A DNA stretch of 31,480 nucleotides from Entrophospora sp. SA101 (Eukaryota; Glomeromycota; Glomeromycetes; Entrophosporales; Entrophosporaceae), in contig CAUDNR010003857.1 in assembly GCA_958430865.1 (NCBI GenBank), forward strand, positions 1 through 31,480. Direction: 5' to 3'. The notes below the pieces were generated by a model, which worked only from the letters and a program-made list of their open reading frames with translations, had not been told where the DNA came from and did not search any database. The position numbers and the translations under genes were made by a program. The first letter of the stretch is position 1. Each line of letters starts with the position of its first letter. Positions 21,672 to 31,038 of the stretch are shown here, in pieces.

Positions 21672-23140
21672 TCAATAATTATTTTTTTGGCTTAATTGAG
21701 ATAGTTTTACTTCTAATTCTTTAAGTTTGTTATCATGTTCAAGTCTTAATTGTTGTCTTTCAAATTGCAATTGGCATATTTCCAATTCAATTCTGTTTTT
21801 TTGTATTTCATATTCTTTATTCAAGTTTTCATTTTCAAATTTCAAACTTTCTTCCCACATTCTTTCTCTGTACATTACTGATTCTTTGATAGCATCTGCA
21901 ATTATACATGCAGAAGAAATTCCAATTCTTCTTTTTTTACTGATACAATTTCTATTTTCAACTGCACCATTATCAATTGCGTTGTTTTCTTGATCATTGA
22001 CAAGAGGATTAATAATATTATTTGCATTATTGTGATTATTATTAAACCTTTTAAATTTTACATAATCATCTTCCATAAAATAACCAGCTTTTATAAAATT
22101 ATTATTATTTATCTTATGGTTACCAATTATTACTTCATGTGATTCTACTTCACTAACATCAGTTGGTTTATTATTTTTGCTTTTCACAAGTCTTTTGGAT
22201 TTAAGTCTTTCATTATAATAATTGATTTCAGATGATCTATCACTATCATGATCATTAGCATCATTGGAATCTTCTTTAATGATATCATCAATAATTCTGT
22301 ACCATTTCCAGTTATATTTAGCCGAATTGCTTTTAACTTCCTCATATTTATCCAACAATTGATTAAGTTTACTTTGAATTGCACCTTTTGATCTTGATGT
22401 AAAATATTTACTGGCCATCTTTTCATAAAATTTTTTACTGTTCTTTTGGTATAATGCATAATCCTCCTTAAAATGATTAAGAAAAATAGAAACCTCTTCA
22501 TCATCCCAGAGTCTTCTTGATTTATTAATGCCATTCTCATTTAAACCTGATTTTGTAGCTGTTATAGTGGTTCTTGCTGATGTATACTTTACACTTGGTG
22601 ATATATTTCTGGGATTATCATAATTATCATCATCATCGCCATAACCTAAATCTTGATTGCTTTCATTCATAGACTAAAACATAAATATTTATATATTATA
22701 TATTTATTTTTTCAATAAAAAGTTTTTTAAATAATATAATCAATTACATCAATATTGCTACTTACACTTTTGTCTTCTTCCTTGTCATTAGTATTATCAG
22801 GCTGAAAATTGGATTCTGAAGAGGGTCTAAAGTTGTTGAAAGCATTTATTTCAGAGACCGGGATTCTTTCAACCTCTGACATTGAAACAAAATCGACTGC
22901 ACTCTTCTTGGATTCTGATTCCATTACAGCATGTAAAAGTTGTGATAAATAGTTATGATCCATGTCAGGTATACCAGTTTCTAAGTTATGAAAATCATGT
23001 GACTCCTGGGTAATAGTATTGTCTAGATTGTTATTTGTATCAAATAAATTGTACATTATAGAATCATTGACGAAAGTTTGAATGTCATTCATTTCAGGCA
23101 TTGAATTGTTTTTTTGCTCCATCTTTTTTTTTTTGCTCAA
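21672..23140 (-). CDS. Myb/SANT-like (trihelix) DNA-binding protein with coiled coil
   Basis: Two exons on the minus strand, 22766-23140 and 21672-22673, joined in phase 0 (EEDKS then SMNESNQ); 458 residues from the first ATG (a second in-frame ATG lies six codons on). Residues about 178-260 form a Myb/SANT-like domain: SRRLWDDEEVSIFLNHF, then KKFYEKMASKYFTSRSKGAI, KLNQLLDKYEEVK and NWKWYRIIDDI, with the spaced tryptophans and K/R..I..KL..L..KY pattern of trihelix-type factors. About 390-455 is a predicted coiled coil (ERMWEESLKFENENLNKEYE to KELEVKLSQL), likely for dimerisation. A basic KKRRI lies just before it and could serve as nuclear signal. Exon 1 is acidic and low-complexity. Probably a nuclear sequence-specific binder; targets unknown. 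Such genes form large families in mycorrhizal fungi. Divergent from the Era gene. Confidence 0.85.
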
Positions 23141-23253
23141 TAAATTTCAGGGGTAAACTTGTTAAACAATACTGTATATATTTAGTTTTGTCATGACTAG
23201 ATGATCATTAAACGATTTTTTTAATCAGAAATAAGAAAATTATTTTTTACTCA
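23141..23253. promoter_or_regulatory. 113-bp divergent promoter, Myb-like gene / Era GTPase
   Basis: The two start codons are back to back with only 113 bases between them. The block includes AAACTTGTTAAAC, TGATCATTAAACGA and TTTAATCAGAAATAAG, but no motif I can name. Leaders of both genes must be very short, or the true starts lie at the downstream in-frame ATGs (23122 for the Myb-like gene, 23257 for Era). Confidence 0.65.
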
Positions 23254-25025
23254 ATGATGTCAAATGCAAAAGGAATGGCAAGAATACCTATAAGATCAAT
23301 AATGAGATTGCCAAATTCAATAAAGGGAAATAGTAGATTTGATAAATTAATAGAAAAAAAAATTTTTTATTCAAATTATGAAAAATTGGGAAGAAAAAGT
23401 GAAGACAAACAAAAAATCAATAAAAATAAAATTATATCTATTAATAATAATTTTGCTGGTATATATAATTCATTAATTAATTGAATAAGATAGCATTTAT
23501 TTATAAAAAGAATGATAATAACAACAATAAATAACTAGATATTAAAGATAAATTGCCAACAATTCAACAAAAAATCAAACAACCAATAAACCCTCATATA
23601 CTTAAAGTTACAATAATAGGAACAGCCAATTCAGGAAAATCTACTTTGATAAATTCTTTAATTGGTGATAATGTAAATATTATCCAATGGTGATAATTGA
23701 TGATTGATAATTAATAATAATAAAAAATGTATTTATTAGGTGACAATTGTATCAGACAAACCACATACAACAAGAGAAAGAGTTTCCACAATATTAACAG
23801 TTGATAACAAGCAAATTGTAATTAATTTATAATAAATTAATATATCATGAATTAATATATGATGAATTAAAATTTATAAATTATATAGATTTTTTTAGAT
23901 ACTCCAGGTGTAATATTTACAACAAGATCAACATCAACATCAACATCACCATTAACCAAATATAAACAAAGATATAATCGTGAATTGATTAATTCTTCAT
24001 GGAATACAATAAATGAAGTTGATTATGGTAATTATATATAGTATGATGATATATGATTATATTATATTATATTATATTACTTTTATATTATAATTTTATA
24101 GTGATATTAGTGATTGATGCATTAAAAATAACTGAATACAGTTATTATGGTGAACAATTTATTATTGAAAAATTAAAAACTATGAAAAAACCAATTATTT
24201 TAATATTTAACAAGGTAAAATAATATTTATGAATGTTATATTTATATATTTACTTGTATATTTAAATACTTTTCTTATAGATTGATTTAATTAAAAATGA
24301 AAGAAAATTCAGAAATAAGAATTTAGAACTCTTAACTAAATACCCATTTCTACAAAACTGTCCAACTATTTCAATATCTGCTTTACATAATATTAAGTTA
24401 AATATGTTAAAAGTAAGTAATCAATATTTCTTGTTTTTATATTTTAAAATAATAATATTGACATTATGTAATTAATATTATTTTATATAAGAGATTATTA
24501 TTAAATAAAACTTATCCAAATGATTGGCTATATCAATCTGATCAAAAAGTTGATTCAAGTTTATTGAAAAGAATTGAAGAATTTATTAGAGAGGAAATAT
24601 TAACTCATTATTATGGATATTTTCCTTACACTGTTACACAAGTAAATCATATTGATTGGTTGGTTGGTTGTTTATTAATATATATATATTGATTAGTTTA
24701 TTTATTTAATAGGAAAATGTTGGATGGAAAATAAACAACAATACATTAAGAATTGACCAAAATATTTATGTGAAAAATCAAATTCAACAGGTAAAAGGCT
24801 ATTTATTTATTGAATAATGCTTCTAATTATCATCAATTTATTCATTCAACTTGTCAATTTATTTAATAGAAAATTTTGATAGGTTCAGAAGGCAAATTAA
24901 TCAAAAATATAGCAAATTCTTTAAATCAAAAAATCAAAAAAATTATTGAAAATGAAAAATATTTAGTTAAAGAAAAAGAAATTGATAAAATCACATTATA
25001 CTTGAATGTAAAAAAAAAGAAATAA
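23254..25025 (+). CDS. ERAL1: Era-like GTPase, probably mitochondrial (ERAL1-type)
   Basis: Nine exons: 23254-23458, 23539-23672, 23740-23817, 23889-24027, 24102-24214, 24281-24412, 24492-24641, 24713-24790, 24870-25025; 394 residues, close to ERAL1. Era binds the 3' end of small-subunit rRNA and helps assemble the ribosome; eukaryotic copies usually work in mitochondria. G1 is GTANSGKS (96-103), G2 lies in TTRERVST, G3 is DTPG (143-146), G4 NKID (222-225), G5 SAL (256-258). A C-terminal KH-type RNA-binding part follows, with the GxxG loop GSEG (348-351) inside KILIGSEGKLIKNIA. The N-terminus (IPIRSIMRLPNSIKG) is basic and free of acids, as a mitochondrial presequence would be. A TSTSTS run in exon 4 comes from CATCAA repeats. 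All splice joins keep phase. The protein is very Asn/Lys/Ile-rich, as expected from base composition. Confidence 0.92.
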
Positions 25026-25973
25026 GACAAGAAATTTTTATGGCAGCAAACTTCAATATTAATCAATTGGTTTTGTAAATAACCTGAATTTTCAGGCTCC
25101 ATTTGCTCTCATGAAGGTGTTTTGACTTGGCATGGAATCAGTAAAAATCCCAATTTCATATTAATAACTCATCCCATATTAGTATCCCATGTCATGTGTC
25201 CAGGATTATGCTTTTTTTTTTTTTTTGCAAATTATGCTTAATTGTAAAATCTTTAGGTGAAATAAGCCACATTCAATAATGGAGAGTAAAATGAGATATA
25301 AATAATAATAATGGATTTAAGTCTTTGAATCATTGTAATTTAGTACAATTTATTATCATCATAATTATCATATATTTGCTTAATCTTGTCAATAGATTAT
25401 TGGCTATCTTTAATGTAACACAATCCCGCACTCAATTTTCTACACTGGTGGTTATTATGTGTGTTTTTGCATAATTAATGAATTTAGAATATCTGAAATT
25501 TTTGGGTAAATGTAAACCAAAAACCAAACTGATCTGTTTGGAGCTTTATTCATGTCTTTAAATAATAATAATCCTAGAACCTGAAATCTTTAATTACCAG
25601 ATTCAAAGAAGTCAGAAACATACAAGGTGGCAAAAATCATTTAATAAAATTCAAACTTTTGAAAAAATTATTTGGGTTTTTGAAATCAAAAGGCCTCTAG
25701 AACTAGTGAAATCCAAATTAAAATTGAATCTAATTGAAATTCTAATAGTAATTCAAAATTCAAATTCATCATTCAATCCCTTTTGATTATTATTAGACAA
25801 ACTCCTTGTTCCAAGAATTAGAAGTCATCAAAGAACCTGTTTCATCCAAAAAATTATCATTTTGATATTTAAAATAAAATTGTAATAGGTGGATTTGAAC
25901 ATCTATTCACTAAATGTTATTGCATCAACTGTGGATTTCCTTTAGTTACAGATGGAATCATATTTGCCAGGAT
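25026..25973. other. spacer downstream of Era, transposon debris
   Basis: No gene seen. At about 25513-25552 stands a lone end, AACCAAACTGATCTGTTTGGAGCTTTA in outline, whose last part (GTTTGGAGCTTTA) resembles the TIR of the hAT element at 18390-19615 (GTTCGGAGCTTTA). Its partner end and a target duplication were not found. A-rich and AAATTC-rich degenerate sequence lies at 25620-25780. Confidence 0.5.
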
Positions 25974-26703
25974 CAGTGTTGTCAAATCACCAGTCCAATC
26001 ATTTCATTGGACTTTGGACCGTTTGGACCAGTCCAGTCCGATTGCACAGTAATGAAAGTGGTTTAATTGTACACTGGACCAGTCCAATTGGTTTGGACTG
26101 GTCTGGACTTATTGGATTCGACTAGACTTTATTTGGATTTTGTCATACAAAAATAAAAAAATATCTCTCAATTTTATTACTGTAATTGCAACTTATTACT
26201 CTTTCAATGCCTCAAGGAAGTAATCAATATAAAAAATACTTTCATGTTTTACCTGATGAACTAAACGGTTATAATCACTGGGAATCTGCATTGCTTGTAA
26301 GATCTCTCAACCTAATATAAATATCAATGAATTGAAAATAACTTTAACTAAAAAAACTTGTCATAATCATTTGTTGAATTGAAATTTTTTTAATTGAAAA
26401 TGAATTTTATAATGATGGTGGAGATTCTATTAATACATCATCTAAAGAAATAAATAATGTACAAAATTTTTCTACTCCAAATAAAAAAAGGCTTCTGAGT
26501 ATGATTTTTAGTCTATTTATTTATTATTTATTAAAAAAGAATAAGATAAAAATAATAACTTTATTTAAAGTCCAACATAAAAAATATTCAATCATATCCT
26601 TCTCGTTATATAAATGCTGAAATATGATTTGCCACCCTTAGAATTGGTCCAGAGTCCCAATTGATTTATTGGACTGGTCCAATAAGTTCAATTGCTAATA
26701 CTG
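25974..26703 (+). mobile_element. hAT-type non-autonomous element (730 bp)
   Basis: An exact 8-bp duplication GCCAGGAT flanks the segment (25966-25973 and 26704-26711). The ends are short imperfect inverted repeats, CAGTGTTGTCAA on the left and CAGTATTAGCAA on the right (reverse complement), 9 of 12 matching and starting CAGTG as many hAT ends do. Subterminal repeats of TTGGACTGGTCCA type crowd both sides (25995-26125 and 26645-26690). Inside, the plus strand reads MPQGSNQYKKYFHVLPDELN and GYNHWESALLVR (26209-26304), then after a gap GGDSINTSSKEINNVQNFST (about 26420-26480). These may be remains of a transposase 5' part; the family is not recognisable from them. Confidence 0.8.
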
Positions 26704-26711
26704 GCCAGGAT

Positions 26712-27600
26712 ATCTTTGAGAATCAAAATTGGTTGACATAATTTAAAAGAAATTTTTTTTTAATTTAGAATTTCAATTTGAAATTCAAAATCAGAACTGG
26801 ATCATATCCATGAATAATGCATTAATATTTTATTATCTCGGTTGGATCATTGATTGTATCATTCATTTATCATTAATAAATATTTTGTTGTTATACCATT
26901 GATTATATATTCAACAATTCAGAGAACATTCTTGTCTAATCGCGAACAATACATCTATATTTTTTTATCTCATTTTTATATCATTGATTGTATAATTTGA
27001 TGTATACAGTGTGAAGAAATACATTTGTATTCTTATTAATTTGAGATAACATGTAATTTTAAATTATTTTTATTATTTTTTTTTATATATTAATATTAAT
27101 ATAAAAATGCCAAATAATAATCAGAGCAATATTAGAAGACGAAAGCAACAAGATTTAGCAAGAAATGAGCAAGCGTTCATCATAATAATGATGGTTATCG
27201 TCACTTTTTATAATGGAAATGATGATTAAATATACTTCAAAATTCTGTTTTAGCATATATAGTGTACAGTGAGTTTTAGTTGTGATTTTTCCATTTCATT
27301 ATACTATGCTGATGAAATGTTTGATTATTAATCAAGAATCCACTCCAAAAAAAAATTTTTTTTAATATACAGAGACAAAAGAGAAATAAATCTGGGACCC
27401 CAGAAACTTTTGTTGCAGATAAAATAATGGAAATCGAATATCCATTTGAACATGTCAACATTATTAATATAATAAAAATTATAGAGCTTGTATTCATGGT
27501 AATAGATTTTTATACTAAAATTTTTGGATTATGGTGTATATTAAATATTATTCAATTTTTATTTGTAGAAAATTATCGAGTTGAACAATGATATGTTATG
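26712..27600 (+). other. spacer with possible small-gene exons running into foldback element
   Basis: A 40-codon ORF at 27107-27229 begins MPNNNQSNIRRRKQQDLARN. Further on, 27373-27498 is a well-formed exon candidate: acceptor ATACAG, 42 codons (RQKRNKSGTPETFVADKIME, then IEYPFEHVN), donor ATG|GTAATAG. A third acceptor, TTTGTAG at 27568, opens KIIELNNDMLCNGMLEKDG, which runs straight into the GC-rich foldback repeat. No family is recognised. It may be a gene cut by the repeat, or chance. Confidence 0.35.
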
Positions 27601-27602
27601 TA

Positions 27603-28503
27603 ACGGGATGCTGGAAAAGGACGGGGACGGGTTCAAGCTACACCTGCCCGTCCCCCTTCCTTTTCAAGTTTGGCCCATTAATACTAGAAAAGGACGGGTG
27701 ATGGTACGGGTATTCTGCAAAATGATGTAAAAAAGGACGGGTAACTAACATGGAACAGGTGTGGCGTGGTGAAGGCGTAGAAACCCATTTGCTTGCCCTT
27801 TTCTATTATTCATGGGCAAATCTTTGAAAAGGACGGGTTGCTGTGCCATTACTACCCGTCCCATTGCTCCTTTTTATTATTCGCGGGCAAATCATGAAAA
27901 GGACAGGTGAAAGGTGTTTGTCATAATATAATTTTTAGTAAACAGGCTGCAAAATTGGACTATTATAATTTCCCGTCTCTATTTATTCCTTATCTAAAGT
28001 CTTGATTTTTATTTTTTTATTATACAATTGAGGCTAAAACTTATGTAAAATTAAAATAATGAAGAATACAAATCATAATAGATAATAAATAAGCTAATTA
28101 AAATATATAATATAATCGAATACATGAAAAGGACAGGGGACGGGCAGGTTGGCTTGAACCCGTCCCCCGTCCTCTTTATTTTGCATCATTATATTTATTA
28201 TACAATATTGCAAATATTAATGCCCGTCCTTTTTAAGAAAACATCAGGGACGGGCAGTAATGGCGCAGCAAACCCGTCCCTTTTTCGCCCGTCCTTCTCA
28301 AGATTTCCCCATGAATAATAGAAAGGATGGGGGACGGATCACTGTGCCACATCCGTCCCTTGTTAATTTCCCGTCCTTTTTTATACTATTTTGCAGAGCA
28401 CCCTCACCATTGCCCGTCCTTTTCTAGTATTCATGGGCTAAACATGAAAAGGACTGGGGACGGGTTAAGCCACACCTGCCCGTCTCCCATTCTTTTCATG
28501 TGT
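27603..28503. mobile_element. GC-rich foldback element, GGACGGG/CCCGTCC hairpin modules
   Basis: A 0.9-kb island far richer in G+C than anything around it. The left arm (about 27612-27910) and the reverse complement of the right arm (about 28124-28500) align over roughly 250-300 bases: shared order AAAAGGACGGG, TCAAGC/TTAACC, CACCTGCCCGTC, GCCCATTAATACTAGAAAAGG, TCTGCAAAAT, AAAAAAGGACGGG, TCTATTATTCATGGG, GCCATTACT. The spacer of about 210 bases is AT-rich. Each arm is itself a series of small hairpins, since AAAAGGACGGG and CCCGTCCTTTT alternate; exact GGACGGG or CCCGTCC occurs at least 12 times. No transposase and no clear target duplication were found. Open frames here are by-products of the repeat. 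Most like a foldback or MITE-type element. Confidence 0.75.
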
Positions 28504-28781
28504 CCACAAATAATCTTGAATTGACATAGATAAATACAATGAAGATAATAAATTCATTAAGTTAAAGAGTGGTTATCTTATATTAAAACATAGGTTTTTC
28601 ATTAATCAAGTATGGGTTATCTGGGTTGTTAAGGTCAAAAATTTGTATTGATGATATTATTATTAAAAAAATGTTAAGTGAATTGACCAAGACTATTTTT
28701 ATGGATTAAGTTTAACTATAATGTAGCATTTTATACATAATATTATTTCAAATGTATTAACATAGTTAATCAGCATTTAAC

Positions 28782-29098
28782 TATTCCTAGTTGGCTCGTG
28801 AGCCAGTTATTTCCATTAATTAAAAAATAATATTTTTTGGTTATTCAAAACACTTATAACCATTCGAAGCATTTACTGTTACGAAACATTTATGTCTATT
28901 CGAAAACATTTACGACTGTTCGAAGCATCTATTATTTACCTACTATCGAAAGTTATTTGGTGTATTTCGAATGTTTATAATTCTTTTGGAATATTTAGAA
29001 AATGGTATTAATGAACGGAAATACTAAATTGAAATTATCAAGCCAACTACTCAAAGCTTGGCTTGGCTCAAACCGGCTTGTATAGAGATTTATTCCTA
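28782..29098. repeat. possible small transposon between TATTCCTA octamers
   Basis: TATTCCTA occurs at 28782-28789 and 29091-29098 and could be an 8-bp target duplication. Just inside the left copy is GTTGGCTCGTGAGCCAGTTA, itself palindromic around GGCTCGTGAGCC; near the right copy is GGCTTGGCTCAAACCGGC. Within lie about four imperfect units of CATTTACGACTGTTCGAAG type. The termini do not form a clean inverted repeat, so the call is weak. Confidence 0.35.
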
Positions 29099-29686
29099 AA
29101 CATCTTCTACGGAGATACTGTCATATGTAAGCTGTCTGTACTAATATTCTAATTCATTGTTAAACAAAATCAATCTATGTAGACTTATCTACATCATTAT
29201 TAAGAATGTTAGCTGAAACAGTTTTTGAAAAAATCAATTTTAGTAAGCTTACAACATTCTTGATATCGATAGCATAAAAAAAAAACAGGATTTTCGGCTA
29301 TTGAGTTAAATGTTCAAATAAGTTCAGATACAATTTTGGCAACTAGTAAAGTTATTTTTCGACATCTATGAAAAGTTTATTAAGAGAGACAATTTCGGCT
29401 AACTACTAATAAAATCAATTGTTCCAACATCGACAACACCTCCATTTTCATGAATAATAATGATTCATTTTATCTTATTAGTATGGATGGTATTGTACTA
29501 GTGCTTTAGTGGTGATGACTCAGATTTGCAATACTGATTTTTTTTTTCAAATAAAACTCAATAAACATGATATTATTATTATGTGTAAAAGGAATTCAAT
29601 TATTTTAAAAAAATCAAAGATTTATAATGATTTCCAAATAAAAAACTTATTGAAAAAGGAGAATTTCCGGTCATTTGCTTTAAAAA

Positions 29687-29836
29687 ATTAGCCAAAATCA
29701 TGCCCTAGAAGAATATAGGCAACAAAGTGCTGAATTGTTTAATAAAGAAGTGGATTTATCAAAATTTCTTTTAATTGCTACTACTTCCCACGAAGCTGAA
29801 AAATTATCAGCTCCTTTGCTTTCTTACTTAGATTGA
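29687..29836 (+). pseudogene. coding-like fragment of unknown family
   Basis: After an acceptor-like AAAATTAG, the plus strand reads NHALEEYRQQSAELFNKEVD, then LSKFLLIATTSHEAEKLSAP and LLSYLD with a TGA, about 49 codons. The use of varied residues (A, E, L, S, H, Q, P) differs from random AT-rich translation around it. No start codon or upstream exon is evident, and I do not recognise the family. Probably the last exon of a lost gene or of a transposon. Confidence 0.4.
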
Positions 29837-30276
29837 ATCAATGTGGACATTAGTTCAACCAAAAAAAATTTTTCTTGGACAAGTATTATCACTGATTTTT
29901 AATAATGCCTTCATTCATGGTTAATTTGATCCTTATTAATCTTGCCACTAGTTCCAAAAAATATAAGCATGTATTTAAATGAAAATGTGATTGTGAGGTA
30001 TAGTAAAAATATGCATTCAAAACAGAGGTAATTTGTAAAATCAGTGACGTTAAAAATTTTGATACACAAAATCACTAGTTCACTTTGCCTGATTTTGTTG
30101 CAGCATGCCCCAAATTATGTTTTGAGATTAACTTTATTCATAGATAAGAGGCGTGGTAAGGTTCACAGGTTACAAGCGGTTACAATTTATTTGTTATTAT
30201 TATTAAATAAAAAGGTAAAATAAATAATCAAATAAATAAAATGCCACGCAATACATAATCATATAAAATTATTCAT

Positions 30277-31038
30277 TTAAACTAACAATGATGGTGATAG
30301 ACCTCGCCATAAAGATGTAATCCCTTCATAACGAACAATTTTAACAATACCATCCTATATCCAAAAATTAATTAATTTAATAATTAGATTCTCTTGATTT
30401 TTTATCTTTCAAGGAAAATGTGAAATAAATTTTACCGCTATTCCATTAAGTTGGCGATATTTTGTTACTACTTCTCTCTGAGCAGAAGATGGTAGAGTTG
30501 CTGTTGCATTTGAAACTATACAACATAGATTGGATGATAAATTTGGTTCTAATTGACAAAAAAATTTTTGTTTTAAATTTCTTGCTGAAAAAAATAAACT
30601 TTGCTGACAACGTGATGGCAATGGCGATGATATTGATGAATATGATGTTGATGCTAATGGTTTGATATTTGAAAATAAGAAAGTATTATTATTGGAAATA
30701 CTTTGTGATTGTAATCTGGTCTTTACTACATCAAATGGTGTTGCTATAATAGTATAAGTGAAATATATAATTAATATTATCATAATTAGTCATTTCATTT
30801 ATGTAGTGTTGACAGTTCTTTTTCACTTACTAACAAGTGAAGTTAATAAAGCCCCACTACAAGCAGCAAACATTTTTTGTAAAGGTGTAATTGAATGGTC
30901 TTTGTTTATTTCTTGTGGTAAAGACAGCTTTGTTGTTATTATAGTTGTTTGTTCTGGCTGTTGTTGTGCATGAATGAGACTGAAGCCTGGGTCAATAATT
31001 TCTGAACAGTCCATAGCTGTATCCAATGTAGTATCCAT
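30277..31038 (-). pseudogene. truncated mitochondrial carrier (MTM1/SLC25A39-40 type)
   Basis: Three exons on the minus strand: 30831-31038, 30436-30743, 30277-30354; in frame, 197 residues and a stop. Members of this family are inner-membrane carriers of about 350 residues with three repeats; MTM1/SLC25A39-40 are linked to mitochondrial manganese, iron and glutathione homeostasis. Exon 1 carries ITPLQKMFAACSGALLTSLV, exon 2 TPFDVVKTRLQSQ (the Px[D/E]xx[K/R] carrier signature), a long Ser-rich insert and the CIVSNATATL region, exon 3 DGIVKIVRYEGITSLWRGLS. After SPSLLV the frame stops; the second helix and the other two repeats are missing, and nothing like them follows downstream to 30130. 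So it holds only the first half-repeat and loop. Probably a truncated pseudogene; a short expressed form cannot be excluded. Confidence 0.8.

Larger units (their letters stand above)
28504..30276. other. spacer with small repeat element and coding relic
   Basis: Mostly AT-rich without genes. Three things stand out and are listed or discussed separately: a 301-bp segment between identical octamers (28782-29098), a run of CATTTACGACTGTTCGAAG-like repeats inside it (about 28855-28930), and a coding-like stretch at 29687-29836. The open frame at 29509-29691 shows no family features. Confidence 0.5.

Noticed and set aside
28124..28524. Two plus-strand open frames in the foldback element (MKRTGDG- and MGDGSLC-type)
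   Set aside because: Both consist of translated GGACGGG/CCCGTCC modules and repeat each other because the DNA is repetitive; there is no independent coding signal.
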